DNA of 64,000 bases from NCBI GenBank assembly GCA_027946365.1, contig JAPEUQ010000011.1, positions 1,302,001 to 1,366,000 on the forward strand, in the 5' to 3' direction. Positions 9,936 to 21,296 of this stretch are shown in pieces (within the stretch, counting starts at the first letter, position 1; every line of letters starts with the position of its first letter). A program made the position numbers and the translations under genes. This DNA comes from Kalmusia sp. IMI 367209 (taxonomy: Eukaryota > Ascomycota > Dothideomycetes > Pleosporales > Didymosphaeriaceae). Below the pieces are notes generated by a model, which saw only the letters and a list, made by a program, of their open reading frames with translations, was not told the origin of the DNA and made no database searches.

Positions 9936-12784
9936 ATGGACACGGCGTCTCTCGATGCGATGAAGCTTACGGACCGTCTGCGCGGCCTGAGGCAGGAGGA
10001 GTACTGGCTGCACCTGGACACAGAGAGCCCCTTGGACAAGTATCCGGGTGAGTTTCTGCTTCCAACAACCATCCCATGCCAGCTTGGGTTAACGGTCGTG
10101 TAGCGAAGCAACATGCGCGCAGGGTCCGCGATCGCCTGGATGTGGCAGAGGGCTTGATCTACCTGCCCGGTGCTCCCCTCCGGAGCAACGAGGACAGCGA
10201 CATGCCAGCGCCTTTTCGTCAGCGACGATATTTCTACTATCTGAGCGGGTACGGCCCTAGCAAGACATTCACAGACCTTGTGCTAATTCGTACAAAGCTG
10301 CAATGAGCCGACCTGTCATCTAGCCTATGACATCAAGCAGGACGTCTTGACTCTCTTCATCCCGCGCGTCAACCCAGATCGCGTCTTCTGGAATGGCCGA
10401 GGTCCAACTCCCGCTGAAGCCCTGGATAGGTACGATATCGATGAAGTCTTCTACAGCGACGAACTGGAGTCCTGGATCCAGGACTGGTTTCTGCACTACC
10501 GTTACGATGAGCGTCTCTACGTTCTGCATGACGACCAGGTCCCAACCTCACGATTCCCGTGGCCTGTCGACTCCACATCACTGCAACCCGCAATCGACCA
10601 ATGTCGCATGATCAAAGATGAGCACGAGATCAAGCTGATCCGCAAAGCCAACGACATCTCTTCGGAAGCGCACAAGCAAGTTCTTGCCAACATCACCAAA
10701 TTCAAGAACGAGGCCCAAGTTGAAGGTCTGTTCCTCAACGTGTGCATCTCGAAGCAGGCGAAACAACAGGCCTACGATCCAATCGCAGCTTCAGGGCCAA
10801 ATGCTGGTACGCTACACTACGATGCGAACAACGAGGACTTTGATGACCGTCAGCTCATGTGCCTGGACGCTGGATGTGAATTCGACCTCTACGCATCCGA
10901 CATCACCCGCACTTTTCCCCTTTCGGGCTCCTGGCCCTCCAAGGAGGCCGAGAATATCTACAAGCTGGTTGAGCGCATGCAAGAGAGCTGTATTCAGAAA
11001 TTAGCCCCTGGCGTCCGATACCTTGATCTGCATATCTTGGCGCATCACATCGCTATTGATGGCTTGTTGCGACTTGGTATACTCCACAATGGCACAAGAG
11101 AGGAGATCTACAAGGCCGGTACTAGCAAAGCCTTCTTTCCGCACGGTTTGGGTCATCATGTAGGGCTAGAGGTGCACGACGTAGGCCAGCGAGAGTTGAT
11201 GAGTCTCTATCAGAACCCAAAATACGAAAAGGTGAGAGGATCAATGTGATTGCGGTAAGAGCGCAATTAACGAGATATAGGTCCCTTCGCTTTATCCCGA
11301 GGATTTTCATCTGCCAGTCTACGACAAGGATCTGTGTATGGCTCCAACTCATCCGCAAAGCCCTCACCTAGAGGAGGGAATGGTGGTCACGGTTGAACCT
11401 GGAATGTAAGTGCCTAACCACTAAATAATTGTTGCCTCGGTGTAGCTAAATTGGCTCTAGCTACTTTTCTGCATACGTTCTCAGCTACTTCTACCTTCCC
11501 TCTCCTGTTCATTCAAGGTACATCAACAAAGAGGTACTCTATCGATATTTCCCTGTGGGTGGTGTGCGCATTGAAGATGATCTCCTCATCACTTCCAAGG
11601 GTTACGAGAATCTTACTACTGCTCCAAAAGGCGACGAAATGCTTAGCATCATCTTAAATCAAGGTTTTCGGCCGTCTTCTGCCACCAAATCCATACTAAG
11701 GTCCATGGACCGGAAAGAAACAATCGAAGAACCACTACGTCGTGCGCCGGGTATTCCAACAAGGGTAAAAGATCAGGTACTAAAGCCCATTTCTAGAGCA
11801 GCGACCGAGCCTGCCAGGGGCATGGTAAGGGCAAGTGCGGCAGAGAAGGAGGGCTTCGACAACCATTGGCTCTTCTCAGGCACTAAGAATATGAATGAAG
11901 ATACAAGTACTGGACAGAAAGAACAGGTGCGAAGATTCGAGATTCCGATAGCACATCTAAAAAGTCTACCCCCTCTCTGTGGGGTTCGCAACGATGACGT
12001 TGAACATGTAACGATGGGCTGGCAGAATGAGTCCGGCCAGTTGCCAGCTCCTTCCGCGTCCCGTTATGAAAGACCAAGGCCAAAGTGTCAGCAGTGCATT
12101 GTTCTTTCTGAGACGGTTGACCGTTTGAGAAAAACACTCAGCCGATCGACGAGAACTTCGCCGAGGCCAGAGGCTGGTATGCCACTGCATAACGTGCAAC
12201 CTGCATCGGTGGACAAAGTGCCAGAGATGCGACAAATCACACCATTGGTCCCGAGTAAAATTGATGACAGAAAACAAAACATCACACTGCCAAATGTGCC
12301 ACCAGAACACTCAAAACCTACGATGAGTCTTCGCCATAATCAGCCTCCACCATACCGACCAGCGGGTGGTTGCAAAGTCACCGACGCACGCTCATGCACA
12401 ATACCATCTACTATAGGATCAAAGGCATCTGAATTGTCTTCTTTCGAAACCAAACGACGCCTAGAGCAGGAGATGCGTAGTGAGAACAACGGCAACATGG
12501 CGGCTACACCCTCAAACAAGGGCACAGCGACGGTCCGTCACATTCGACAGCTACCCCTCGCGCTCGCAACCTCCATTTTCTCAGCCCCAAATTTTACCAT
12601 CAAATCCGTGGTATCCCAGCACCGGCTCCGAGGCACAACATACTACAAGACATGTCGATATTGCACGAGCCCAGCTTGCGCTACCTCCGTCGCAGCGATC
12701 GATCTACGACTTTCCGCTGCCATCAGATGCCCGCACAACACTAGATCAGGAAGCGAGGCAGCGACGACCCCAACCTGCTGGTAG
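9936..12784 (+). CDS. Xaa-Pro aminopeptidase / prolidase (peptidase M24B) with long C-terminal extension
   Basis: Five exons: 9936-10047, 10104-10248, 10298-11231, 11281-11405 and 11518 onward. Joins restore family motifs such as [17 protein letters not shown] and [19 protein letters not shown]. The N-terminal creatinase-like domain covers ~1-170 and the pita-bread M24 domain ~180-460. All five metal ligands are visible: two Asp in [20 protein letters not shown], His in [14 protein letters not shown], Glu in VTVEPG and Glu in VRIEDD. It removes N-terminal residues preceding proline using two metal ions, probably in the cytosol. Normal family members stop soon after [10 protein letters not shown]; here the frame runs on ~370 residues as a Ser/Pro/Arg-rich disordered tail to a stop at 12784. 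That stop follows a likely frame slip, so the true protein probably continues in the next frame to 13244. An in-frame upstream ATG exists at 9909. Confidence 0.88.
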
Positions 12785-13244
12785 CAGGACACTAGCTGCA
12801 ACGCTTGAGCGCGCGCGCGAGCATCATACGGACTCTGCACGTCTAATGAGAGGACTGAGCGCACAGCCCTCACTCCCTACTCTGCGCCCAGGACAAGCAA
12901 GCGAAATCCAAGCTAACGAATCATCGGCTCTCTCACAGGCCCGTCAAATCCTGCTCCCACCTGCTCAAGAATCAGCCCGAGACCCCGCACGCAGGCGCTC
13001 CATGGGCGGCGCGCTGAGAACCGAGCATTCCGCGCCAGGCCAGGCCAGCGGTATCTCCCCACTCTCGAGCAACCCATACCTGAGCAGGAGGTCGACAGAG
13101 CAGCAATTCAACTTCCCGCACGATCGTGCAATTATTGCGCAGAACTTACAGGAGCTTGATCGGCGCCTGAGCCGTATTTCGAGGGCGTTAGAGCAAAGGT
13201 GCGTCACGCGTGAGGATCTTGGCGACTATGAGCGATCGAGGTAG
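12480..13244 (+). CDS. disordered Arg/Ser/Pro-rich ORF, probably the 3' part of the prolidase gene
   Basis: Open frame one base off the prolidase frame, with no convincing own start (it opens at a GTG just after a stop at 12462). Its content matches the tail before it: low-complexity R/S/P/Q sequence, a segment [16 protein letters not shown], then a predicted amphipathic helix near the end ([20 protein letters not shown]) that could form a coiled coil. Removing one G from the run at about 12520-12523 would fuse the two frames smoothly (SNK then AQRRSVTF). An intron starting at the GTGAGA at 12480 is the other option, but no nearby acceptor gives the right phase. It could also be a separate small gene. 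No function is recognised. Confidence 0.5.
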   Translation: MRTTATWRLHPQTRAQRRSVTFDSYPSRSQPPFSQPQILPSNPWYPSTGSEAQHTTRHVDIARAQLALPPSQRSIYDFPLPSDARTTLDQEARQRRPQPAGSRTLAATLERAREHHTDSARLMRGLSAQPSLPTLRPGQASEIQANESSALSQARQILLPPAQESARDPARRRSMGGALRTEHSAPGQASGISPLSSNPYLSRRSTEQQFNFPHDRAIIAQNLQELDRRLSRISRALEQRCVTREDLGDYERSR

Positions 13245-13983
13245 TTTTCGGTTCTCAAGGTTCAGGTGTCCCTGGTCATACGTGAATGTTTTCTTTTTCA
13301 TTTTGAGCGGAGGGCAATCGGGTATGGGAAGTTGTTTGGTCGGATTTATATACGTTATTCAAAATATACGTTTTTTTATACAAACTACTTGTGTACGAAA
13401 AGACAACCCCTTCCCTTGGGTAATTGTGTCTCCTTCTTGGAATCTTTTGTCAGGGATAAAACATGTTTGCTATGCTAGGAAAACGAGTTTCTTTTTCGGT
13501 ATCTATACTCCCTTGATCAGCGAGACCACGCGGGCACAGAGAGGATTTCATCTCAGATGAAATAATCACAATCGTTCCTTTGTTACATGAATCGATATGC
13601 CACTCCTTATAACCTACTGTTTTTCAGCATTGTGAGACAGCATTGTGTCTCACCCTCTATCTTTTTGTCTCATGGTGTATACACAGTTACAATGACACTG
13701 ACACGACAGCCTGTCTTGCGCCACGTATGTTTTGAATAACTACTGCAAATGCCCTCTCACATTGTGCATGAAGACCCTCCGAGGTCGACGCCGTATATAA
13801 CAGATTCAACGTATTGTACCAAGATGTTTGGCCAACTTAGATACTACGACACAAAACTATCAACAGCGCTTCCATCTCCAGCGCTTTTACCTACGAATCG
13901 TCCTGATATATATGCTGTGTACAATCACAAACACCATGACATATAATAGCCGCGCGGATGAGATCGTGACCAGATCTGTCACG
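13245..13983. other. intergenic interval, AT-richer, promoter of the HExxH gene
   Basis: 740 bp with T-rich tracts near 13290-13380 and no supported gene. The downstream ORF is open from about 13828, so part of 13828-13983 could be coding if an earlier start (for example the ATG at 13936) is used. Confidence 0.4.
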
Positions 13984-15690
13984 ATGGCGACAAGGAGAAA
14001 GCCAATCGACGATGACGACGTTTCTGAGCATCTTCCCAAGCGCCGTTGCCTCAGCAGCCACGTCGTCAAAACTCAGCAGCTTCAAAATATAGCAAATGCA
14101 ACTGCTCGACCACTCCATATATTCGAGACAGGCGGCTCCGTCGAGGCACACGAGATGTATCAGAGGATCCTAGGCAAGGATAGGGTTCTGACTACTCTTT
14201 TTGAGGAACGAACCCAGAATTCAAAGAAGAAGCATTCGTACGCTATCCAAGATTTTAACAGCGACTATCATGAGTATCTGGATCTTGCTAACAACGCCCA
14301 GTCATTCGATCGCCATTGCCAAGTATACTTGAACGCGAGCTGGCCAAAAGATTCTGACGCGCTCGACAATACTATCCATCCCATCTTCGAGTCTAGCAAG
14401 TGGGATCAGAGCGTTCCAGTCGCGTTGGACTTCTACAACGCGATCCGGCCAGCACTACGATTGGCGTCGCACTTGCTGACCGCCCGTGAGCTGAGTGACT
14501 GGTGGGTACATGTCCACTACGCAACAGGCACAACTAACAACAAGCAGGCCAAAAAGGAGGTCCTCGTCTCCACCGCCGGGGAGATCGACCCGGACGTCGG
14601 CTACGACGCGGCGCAGGCCGCGCTTCGTGAGCTCGCCGAGAGCACACGCTGGTACATTCGGCCGCTCTGTCCTGCAGACGCCGTGACCGACAGGAACCTC
14701 TGGGACGCTCTGAAGCAGATGTACGAGGGGTCGAAGGCACCAAAAGAACCTACTCTCGAGGAAGTAATTTTCGTATCCTCGGTCGCGGCGGATGCGGTGG
14801 CACCAGTCTTGGGCATTGCCTCTGAGTACGTCTACCGCGTGCTCAGCGAGCACGGCTCATCCAAGCGCTCCGTAGGCCGAGACATGCGGACCCAGTTCCG
14901 TCTGGCGATCAGCCTCGTCCACGAAGTCTCGCACGCCTTCTTCATGTGGAAAGAGCGCGACGCAGGTTTCACGCCTTTCGTAAAGAGCGTCACCCAGAAG
15001 AGAGGGCGGGGCAAGCAGACGTTCGAAGTCGCCTACGAGCCCTACGTCTACGCCACGGACCCGGTGCCCGAGGTTGGACTGAGCTGGGAGCACTCGGTGT
15101 TTGGTGCTTTCGTCTCGCCGGATGTGCGGCCGCTCAACGACGTGGGGCCCCTAATGCTGAGACCTTGGGAGTTTGCGTATTCGCATCTTCGGGTCGGGGC
15201 TTTGGTGCCCATGGCCAATGTTCAGGAGTGGTTCCTGGAGAGCACGTGGGCGAACCTCGACACGAAGAACCCGTCCAAGCGACTCCCGAACGTATACAAG
15301 TGTGGTGAGTCGCTCTCGTTCATCGCCGAGCGCTTTGGCGCGTATCCTAGGATGCGCGCCTTCCACGTCCTGTACATCGACGGCAGACTGGTCGAGCAGT
15401 TTGACACTGCGAAAGAAGGCACCGGAGCCGTCGATGTAGCGACCAAAAAGCAAACAGGCAGCAAGGCAACAACCGGTACCAAGACCAAGACCGAGCTCGA
15501 AGAAGTTGATGCTCCTCGTGGTGACGAATCCCTGCGCATGTGGTTTGCGAGGCTCACCGAGAAAGAGATCCACTTCGCGCGTTTCACCGGAAAGCAGCCA
15601 GTTGCAAAGTGGGCCAAGGCCCGAGGCAAGTACAAAGACGACTGCTACGATGGATGCGGTCCGAAGTGGAAGGGGCAATCCGTCCTTTGA
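13984..15690 (+). CDS. hypothetical protein with HExxH zinc-metallopeptidase-like motif
   Basis: Single-exon gene of about 568 aa from the ATG at 13984, which precedes a basic stretch (MATRRKPIDDDD); an in-frame ATG at 13936 is an alternative. Around residue 313 there is LVHEVSHAFFMW, a HExxH motif as in zincin metallopeptidases. About 50 residues later comes PEVGLSWEHSVFG, which could supply the third, glutamate ligand of a gluzincin-type site. The N-terminal ~300 residues are mostly helical and unrecognised. The C-terminus is basic and cysteine-containing (DDCYDGCGPKWKG). There is no signal peptide or membrane segment, so it is probably intracellular. I do not recognise a named family. Peptidase activity is an inference from the motif alone. 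Confidence 0.75.
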   Translation: MATRRKPIDDDDVSEHLPKRRCLSSHVVKTQQLQNIANATARPLHIFETGGSVEAHEMYQRILGKDRVLTTLFEERTQNSKKKHSYAIQDFNSDYHEYLDLANNAQSFDRHCQVYLNASWPKDSDALDNTIHPIFESSKWDQSVPVALDFYNAIRPALRLASHLLTARELSDWWVHVHYATGTTNNKQAKKEVLVSTAGEIDPDVGYDAAQAALRELAESTRWYIRPLCPADAVTDRNLWDALKQMYEGSKAPKEPTLEEVIFVSSVAADAVAPVLGIASEYVYRVLSEHGSSKRSVGRDMRTQFRLAISLVHEVSHAFFMWKERDAGFTPFVKSVTQKRGRGKQTFEVAYEPYVYATDPVPEVGLSWEHSVFGAFVSPDVRPLNDVGPLMLRPWEFAYSHLRVGALVPMANVQEWFLESTWANLDTKNPSKRLPNVYKCGESLSFIAERFGAYPRMRAFHVLYIDGRLVEQFDTAKEGTGAVDVATKKQTGSKATTGTKTKTELEEVDAPRGDESLRMWFARLTEKEIHFARFTGKQPVAKWAKARGKYKDDCYDGCGPKWKGQSVL

Positions 15691-16086
15691 AAGGTAGCAA
15701 TGCAATGGCCGGCCGATGGAGCTCGAGTGGTGATCTTGGGATTGGGAATAGCTAGCTTTCCTAGGCCCTGGTAAGAGGTTTGGTAGGTTTTTCATCTTCA
15801 AGATATGGATATATATGACAATGATATATCAAGGTTTTTTTTAATATGCTAGATCAGGTGAGAGCAATGTTTATTGGGCTTCCAATTAAGCCTGGGCCCA
15901 TTTTATGAATTGAATGAGCCAACGAGGAATCTGTGAATACTGAAATGTGTCAGAGCTCTTACATAAAAGTTGCGATTGGATGTCACGATACGCTACCACT
16001 ATTATGCTCCCACATTCAGCACCTAACATTCGTCATACGCCCCGAATTGTTCGTGGCTTTCGAATAATCGCTTTTTTTAATTATGT
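15691..16086. other. convergent intergenic region
   Basis: 396 bp between two converging genes, AT-rich with a T-run near 15835. It is likely shared terminator sequence. Nothing else is visible. Confidence 0.4.
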
Positions 16087-17866
16087 CTATAAGCTATTCG
16101 CACTTTTCACGCAATACAATCCCATGTTCAGACGGTTCTGTATATCCCACCTCATTGCCCGCAACACTTTGATGTCATCCGGTTCAGCGTTCTCTTCTAT
16201 CCAGTTCAAACGCCCCCGAATCCACTCCTTCATATCCGGTTCCAAAAAACCTATATCGGGAAGCGGCAAAAGGTGCCAGAAGATATGATAGAGGCTATTC
16301 GGCCTTGGCCGCCGATGTCCATCCATCACGGGAGGTAATTTCGACTTCCTGAAAGGGCCAGGGATGTAGATCAAGGAGGGACTGAGCTCTACCAGCGCGC
16401 AAACGAATTGGTGTGGAGAGTCCTTGTAGCAGTTTTCTGAGATGTGGTCCTTGTTGAACTTTAGGCGATCGAGGTAGTCTGCTAATTGAGGAACTGCTGC
16501 GCAAATGTCTTTTGCGAGCCGTTTTACTGTGGCTTCAGATACGGCCAGCTGAGCTAATATCGTTCCTTTCGAGACTTTTGAATGGCTAGAAAGTGCCGTT
16601 CTGCAGTGCTGGATCAAGATCAGATTCAAGTGTATCTGGAATAGGCGAAGATTGTTCCGCTGATGAGCGGTATTCGGTATTGGATAGACTAGCTATTCGT
16701 TAGCGGAGCTTATTATGCGTGGAGTGGAGGCATGCAATGAAAACTCCCCTGATAGACTAATTCTTCGTATTCTTCATTTGCAACCTCCTCGACGAAATGA
16801 CCACGCGGAGGAATGTCGTCGATGAAGGATTGTATAGCAATGTCCAGCTTTATACCTTCCAGAACTAACATTGGAAACTGAAGACGCCTGCGTTGAACCA
16901 AAGTTTCGAATTGAATCAACTCTATAATCAGATCTTTAAGCTTTGTCTGGGTATGGTGTGGATCTGAAAGTTCTCTGTCTCTTACGTGGAAGAATTCTGG
17001 TGGAAGTGGCCTGTGGTCATACCAGCATTGCAACGAGAATATGCGAGTTACTAAGGGCAGTACTCTTCGGTGCGTCATAGACAGTCGCTTTTGCTTTGTA
17101 GATAGGAAAGCCAGAGACAAAAGACCGTTGAGGTGGTTCGTCCAATTCTTCATACCTGACTCGTGCGGCCAAGTGTTCACCTCGAAAGTCGCTAGCATCA
17201 TGACTGAAAACAGCATTTCGTCCCTGAGCGCAATATCAGGTTGAGAGAGCATCCCACCGATAATACGCACAGCAGCAGAATAACTGGCTTCGGCGAAACG
17301 CAGTAAATCGCTTCTTTGAGTGTCTTTCGCGTATCCTGCGATGCCAACAGCTGCTATGCACTGACCGATATGAGAAATACTCGTTCGTTGATGGTAGCTC
17401 GAAAAAAAGTCTTGCTGCAAAGCGAACATGGAGTTGCATCCCAGACGAGTACGCATAAACCAAGCAATGCCCAACTCATCAATAGATTGTAGTACAACAT
17501 AACTTAGAGGGCCTCGAGGTTTCTTCCCGAACTGTATTCGTTGAAGGTGCAATTTGGAATCTGATAGTGTTGACTCCAGGCTGTTCGATGGACGCTGTTG
17601 TGAAGCGGCCTTTTGGATGACCTTTCGCGTTTCATGAACAAACATAGAATCGGTCATATTACGCGGGCCCGAACACTTTCTTTTCGCTCTGAGGCATTGG
17701 TTGCATGTTGGAACGGCTAGATCACACTGGCATTGAGTCAGTATATAGTACTTAGACAACTATCGGTGCGACTGGGGTAAATGCTCGGTAGCAGCGGCGG
17801 ATCCACCTTTGTTTTCCTTGTTCGGCACTCCGCACATGCTGGTGACGGTTTTCCCTTGAACGTCAT
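16087..17866 (-). CDS. Zn2Cys6 fungal-type transcription factor
   Basis: Exon 1 (17866-17807) encodes MTFKGKPSPACAECRTRKTK and joins after an 80-nt intron to exon 2 at 17726 (CDLAVPTCNQCLRAKRKC). Together they form a full C-x2-C-x6-C-x6-C-x2-C-x6-C binuclear zinc cluster right at the N-terminus. Exon 2 then holds a fungal-TF helical domain (LGCNSMFALQQDFFSSY and onward). A second intron near 16665-16740 is required to reach the last exon, which reads NNLRLFQIHLNLILIQHCR and continues to the stop at 16087. I could not find an ideal donor for it; exon 2 runs into a stop after FHCMPPLHA. Either a non-canonical donor is used or the gene is damaged here. It is probably a nuclear regulator with unknown targets. 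The total is about 500 aa. Confidence 0.8.
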
Positions 17867-18538
17867 TCCGGTATGAGATGCTTTTTGGACAACAAATTTC
17901 TTAACTAGGAGGCTCTAAGCCTAAATATCAAGTTAGCTTTATCCAAATAGGAAAATGGGTCGACTAAAGGGGAGCGCAATGGAATCCCATGACCGGATCA
18001 GAGTGACACCTGATTAGCAGTTAGAGAAGGGGCGAAAGGAATCGAACACCTTATCGTACGGGAATTTTCATGCTTCAGCCGCACAATAATTCACAAGGCA
18101 GATATGTTGATGACATGAGATAGGTACGCCATTGGCTCGCTAGAGCGATGGGGCACAATTATCCGGATCTAAGCGCAAGCAGTATCGATCAAATCAGCCC
18201 AACCGCAGCGAAATTCGGTATTGATACACAGACCCTGAATTCAAAACCTCACGCGTGACATCCATCAAAATCCAGAAAAGATCATTTTTTGGCGTTGACT
18301 TTGTATGTGGCTCTCTTCTCGGCGTTCACTAGATCCTAAGAGACCCATCCCTGCTGCTAACCTTGCCTGGTAACCCATCGTAACGAGTTTCATTGGCCCA
18401 AAATGCTGACGTATCTGCATCGGCACACTGTAGCTAAATCCTCCTTGTACAACACCGGCATCTATTTAATTGCGCTTCCGAGACATTTGTATCTTGCGCG
18501 CTTCCACCTGCTACGCCTTTGCATTCGAATCTTGAAAG
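17867..18538. promoter_or_regulatory. divergent region between the Zn2Cys6 factor and the PAQR gene
   Basis: 672 bp that must contain both promoters. A GGAATCGAAC-like element near 18038 resembles a tRNA T-arm but no cloverleaf can be built around it. Nothing else stands out. Confidence 0.35.
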
Positions 18539-19508
18539 ATGCCTCGACTGTTGTCCTTCAACGAGCTTCCCGCGTGGATGAAAAAAGACCCACGCATCCA
18601 AACAGGGTACAGGGAAGAACTTCGAACTGCTGCGAAATGTTTCCTATCGCTTTTTTACATCCACAACGAATTCGTCAATATATGGTCGCATCTCCTTCCG
18701 GCAATTGTATACGCAGCGATACTGGCGAAAGAAGCCCGTTTTGCCCTCGTAGACTGGAACACGAACGTCGGCGGTGAAATGACAGCAATCCGATCCTATA
18801 TTGCTACAAGTTTTCTGCTTATGGCTTTCTCGGTACGTATTATGTAATATAACAAACGTTACTGACATGGGACAGAGTATGTATCATATCTTGAGCGCCC
18901 ATTCTGAGCGCGTAGCTCGGAAGGTGCTGAAGCTGGATTACCTTGGTATCATACTCAATGTTTCTGCGACATGCGTAACGAGCTCGTGGTTCGGATTTCG
19001 AGGACAGGCTCATTGGGCCAATATGTACATCAGCCTCACTTTGGCACTGTCTGTCACGATAGTGTTCATGTTCCTCAAACCTGGGGCAGATGGTCCTACG
19101 GCAGCAGTGTGGAGGTAAGACATTCTGCGACAATGTGATGCTAGTTCAATGCCGCTGATCTCATCACTAGAGCGTTAGTCATTGGCGGATTGATGGCAAC
19201 GGGCTACACTCCTTTGATTCATGCCTTTCTGGTCAGCGGTATTGAAGGGTTGCAGTATTTTCCGTGGCTCGCTGCCGTGAAAATGCTGACTGCTGATGTT
19301 GTTGGGGTGCTTTTCTACATCACGAGATTTCCCGAAAAGCGGTTTCCAAGAAGGTTTGATATCTGGGTAAGTGTAAAAATTAAATGTAATTGGATCTTGC
19401 TAATGATGCATTTCGTAGGGAGCGAGCCATCAAATCTTTCATATCACCGTTGTTGTGGGGCGAATTGTGTATCTTCGTGGTCTGAAGGCTCTGATCAGCT
19501 CGGCGTAA
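18539..19508 (+). CDS. PAQR family protein (adiponectin receptor / haemolysin III type)
   Basis: Four exons: 18539-18832, 18876-19114, 19171-19366 and 19419-19508, giving 272 aa with consistent phases. The N-terminus LSFNELPAWMKKDPRIQTGY is the PAQR signature. It is followed by an FYIHNEFVNIWSHLLPA helix, SMYHILSAHSE and the last-helix motif GASHQIFHITVVV. The conserved Ser/His residues of the zinc site are present: the His of NIWSHL, the His of MYHILSAHSE, and the His pair of SHQIFH. PAQR proteins are seven-helix membrane proteins; fungal members (Izh-like) influence zinc, sterol and sphingolipid homeostasis, and many have ceramidase activity. The short C-terminal exon is complete and the gene looks intact. 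Confidence 0.9.
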
Positions 19509-19695
19509 TGGGATGAAACATCCACATCATAATACTCATGAAACCTATCATATCATAATCGTAGACAATTCGTAGTCCAACGCCCCAATGCAGTGTATTC
19601 GTCTTTCACACCATCCAGAAGTAGGAGATAAATGCATGCTGCCACTTGAGATTGAGAAGCATCGACATCTTGCGACTCGCCTGTCCGGGGTTCCT

Positions 19696-21296
19696 CTACT
19701 GAGCCAACTGCAGTCCCCTCAACGACACACTAAGCCGCACTGTGGCGCCATTGCCCACATCAAAACCATCCGCGACACCCAAGTCCTGTCCGTTCAGCAC
19801 ATCCGCAAAGGGAATTTCCACAGCACCAGTCTCAACCTCCTTATTCAATAAGGTAATCTTGAAACTCGCCGGGTTGCTCACCATATCACTCGTGACGGGA
19901 ATTCGGAATGCCTGGTCGAAGGATGGGTTGAATATATCCGTTCCTGGGGTGTACGACTTGATCGCTGTGCGGAACTCCTTCGCTCCCCAAGTCACCTTGA
20001 CGCTGGGGTTAAGATCGTCGCGCTGGCCTTGCAGACCGAGGGCGCTGGCAACAAGCACGGTAGCTAGACCGACAAGTTGACCTTCTCCCTGGCTCTGCGA
20101 GGCGGAGAGGGTAGAAGCCTCGCTGACGAAGTTGTAGAATTTGGCGTGCACTGTGACATGTGCTCCAGTATGGTCACCCTTGTGTGACAGAGCGATTTCT
20201 TTGCTGCCGCCGCCGAGCAGGATATCTTTGATGGTGATGGAACCGATACCGATGTCGTCGTCGCCACCAAGATCGTCATCCTGGACATCAATGGTGATGG
20301 CTTGGTCGACGTCTGCTACGAGGAAGTCGTGCGTTTCGTTCCATTCCGGATCGTGATCATTCTTCTTGGTGGAGGTACGCCACTCCTCTTCGGCACCAAC
20401 GCTAACTTTGCAGTAGCAGTCTGGCACGTCTTTCACGATCTTGGCTAGGAGCCGTTTTGCACCGCTTTTCTTCGGACCGGCGATGCCAACTGCTCGCTCC
20501 ACGGTTATACGCACGACACCGAGGTGGGGTTGGTGGATCTTGAAGTAGTCGCTTGAGCTGTCCAGCTTGACGAGGAAGCGGTTAGGAAGAACGGCCATGC
20601 CGCCAATGATTCCAAGAATGGTTTTGCGGATGGTGCCTGAGAGTATTGAGAGGTCGGCAATGTTGGCGGCATCGGTGAAGTCGAGCTTTAGCTCCGGTGG
20701 ATTGATGAAAGCAACCTGTGCAGCACCGATCTAGTCTTGTCGTTAGTGTGCATCGATGCCTTAAGCAGAGCGCTTGTTACCAAAGGGATGACATTGGTCA
20801 AAGGGCCAAGCAAAACAGAGAGCCGGCCCTTCAGATGGACGTGTTCGATGCCCTTTCGTCACGTCAGCATTTCAACGTACATATGCCGTAGGAAGACTCT
20901 ATCTTACAATCTTTGGTACCATGCTTCCGTCCAGCTCGATGTCACTCTTGCTCTCCCAAGTCACGTTCATGTCCACTTTGATTCCGCCTGTGGCTGTCTT
21001 GTGGACGTCGACCTCGGAGAGACGCATAGGTACGTGGCCTAGATCGATTTTGACGAATCGCAGATTGGCGAGAGGGCCTGGCAGCGTGGATGCCAGAATA
21101 GGTTCGACAATCTCTTTGACCATTCGACAGCCGGCAACATTGATGTTAGGCCATAGCTGAGCGACGATGTCATTGAGGAAACCTATTCCGAGTAAGTTGG
21201 TGCCCGTTGTGTTTAGGTACACTTTTCCTTACCCGCGGGCTCTGTACCGCCAGAGGCAGTCAAGGAGTCCATCAGAGACGACTGCATTGTGTTCAT
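19696..21296 (-). CDS. SMP-C2-C2 lipid-transfer protein (synaptotagmin/tricalbin-like)
   Basis: Four exons (21296-21233, 21182-20908, 20852-20781, 20730-19696), about 481 aa. Exon 1-2 joins EPA-GFLNDIVAQLWPNI, the start of an SMP domain. The SMP domain runs to about residue 200 (VHLKGRLSVLLGPL, AQVAFINPPELKLDFT). It is followed by a C2 domain (about 210-320) with aspartates in VPDCYCKVSVG, DHDPEWNETHDFLV and DVQDDDLGGDDDIG. A more divergent C2 follows (about 345-460; DLNPSVKVTWG, NPSFDQAFRIPV). SMP proteins carry lipids between membranes at ER contact sites, and C2 domains bind acidic phospholipids, usually with calcium. Unlike tricalbins or E-Syts there is no N-terminal hydrophobic hairpin; the protein starts almost at the SMP domain. 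Confidence 0.87.

Noticed and set aside
12480..12669. intron in the prolidase tail starting at GTGAGA
   Set aside because: Nearby acceptors give the wrong phase; the first in-phase one is 190 nt away and would remove sequence that looks coding in the second frame. A one-base slip is simpler.
18030..18110. tRNA-like T-arm sequence (GGAATCGAAC on the plus strand)
   Set aside because: No matching acceptor stem or D-arm can be found at the required spacing.
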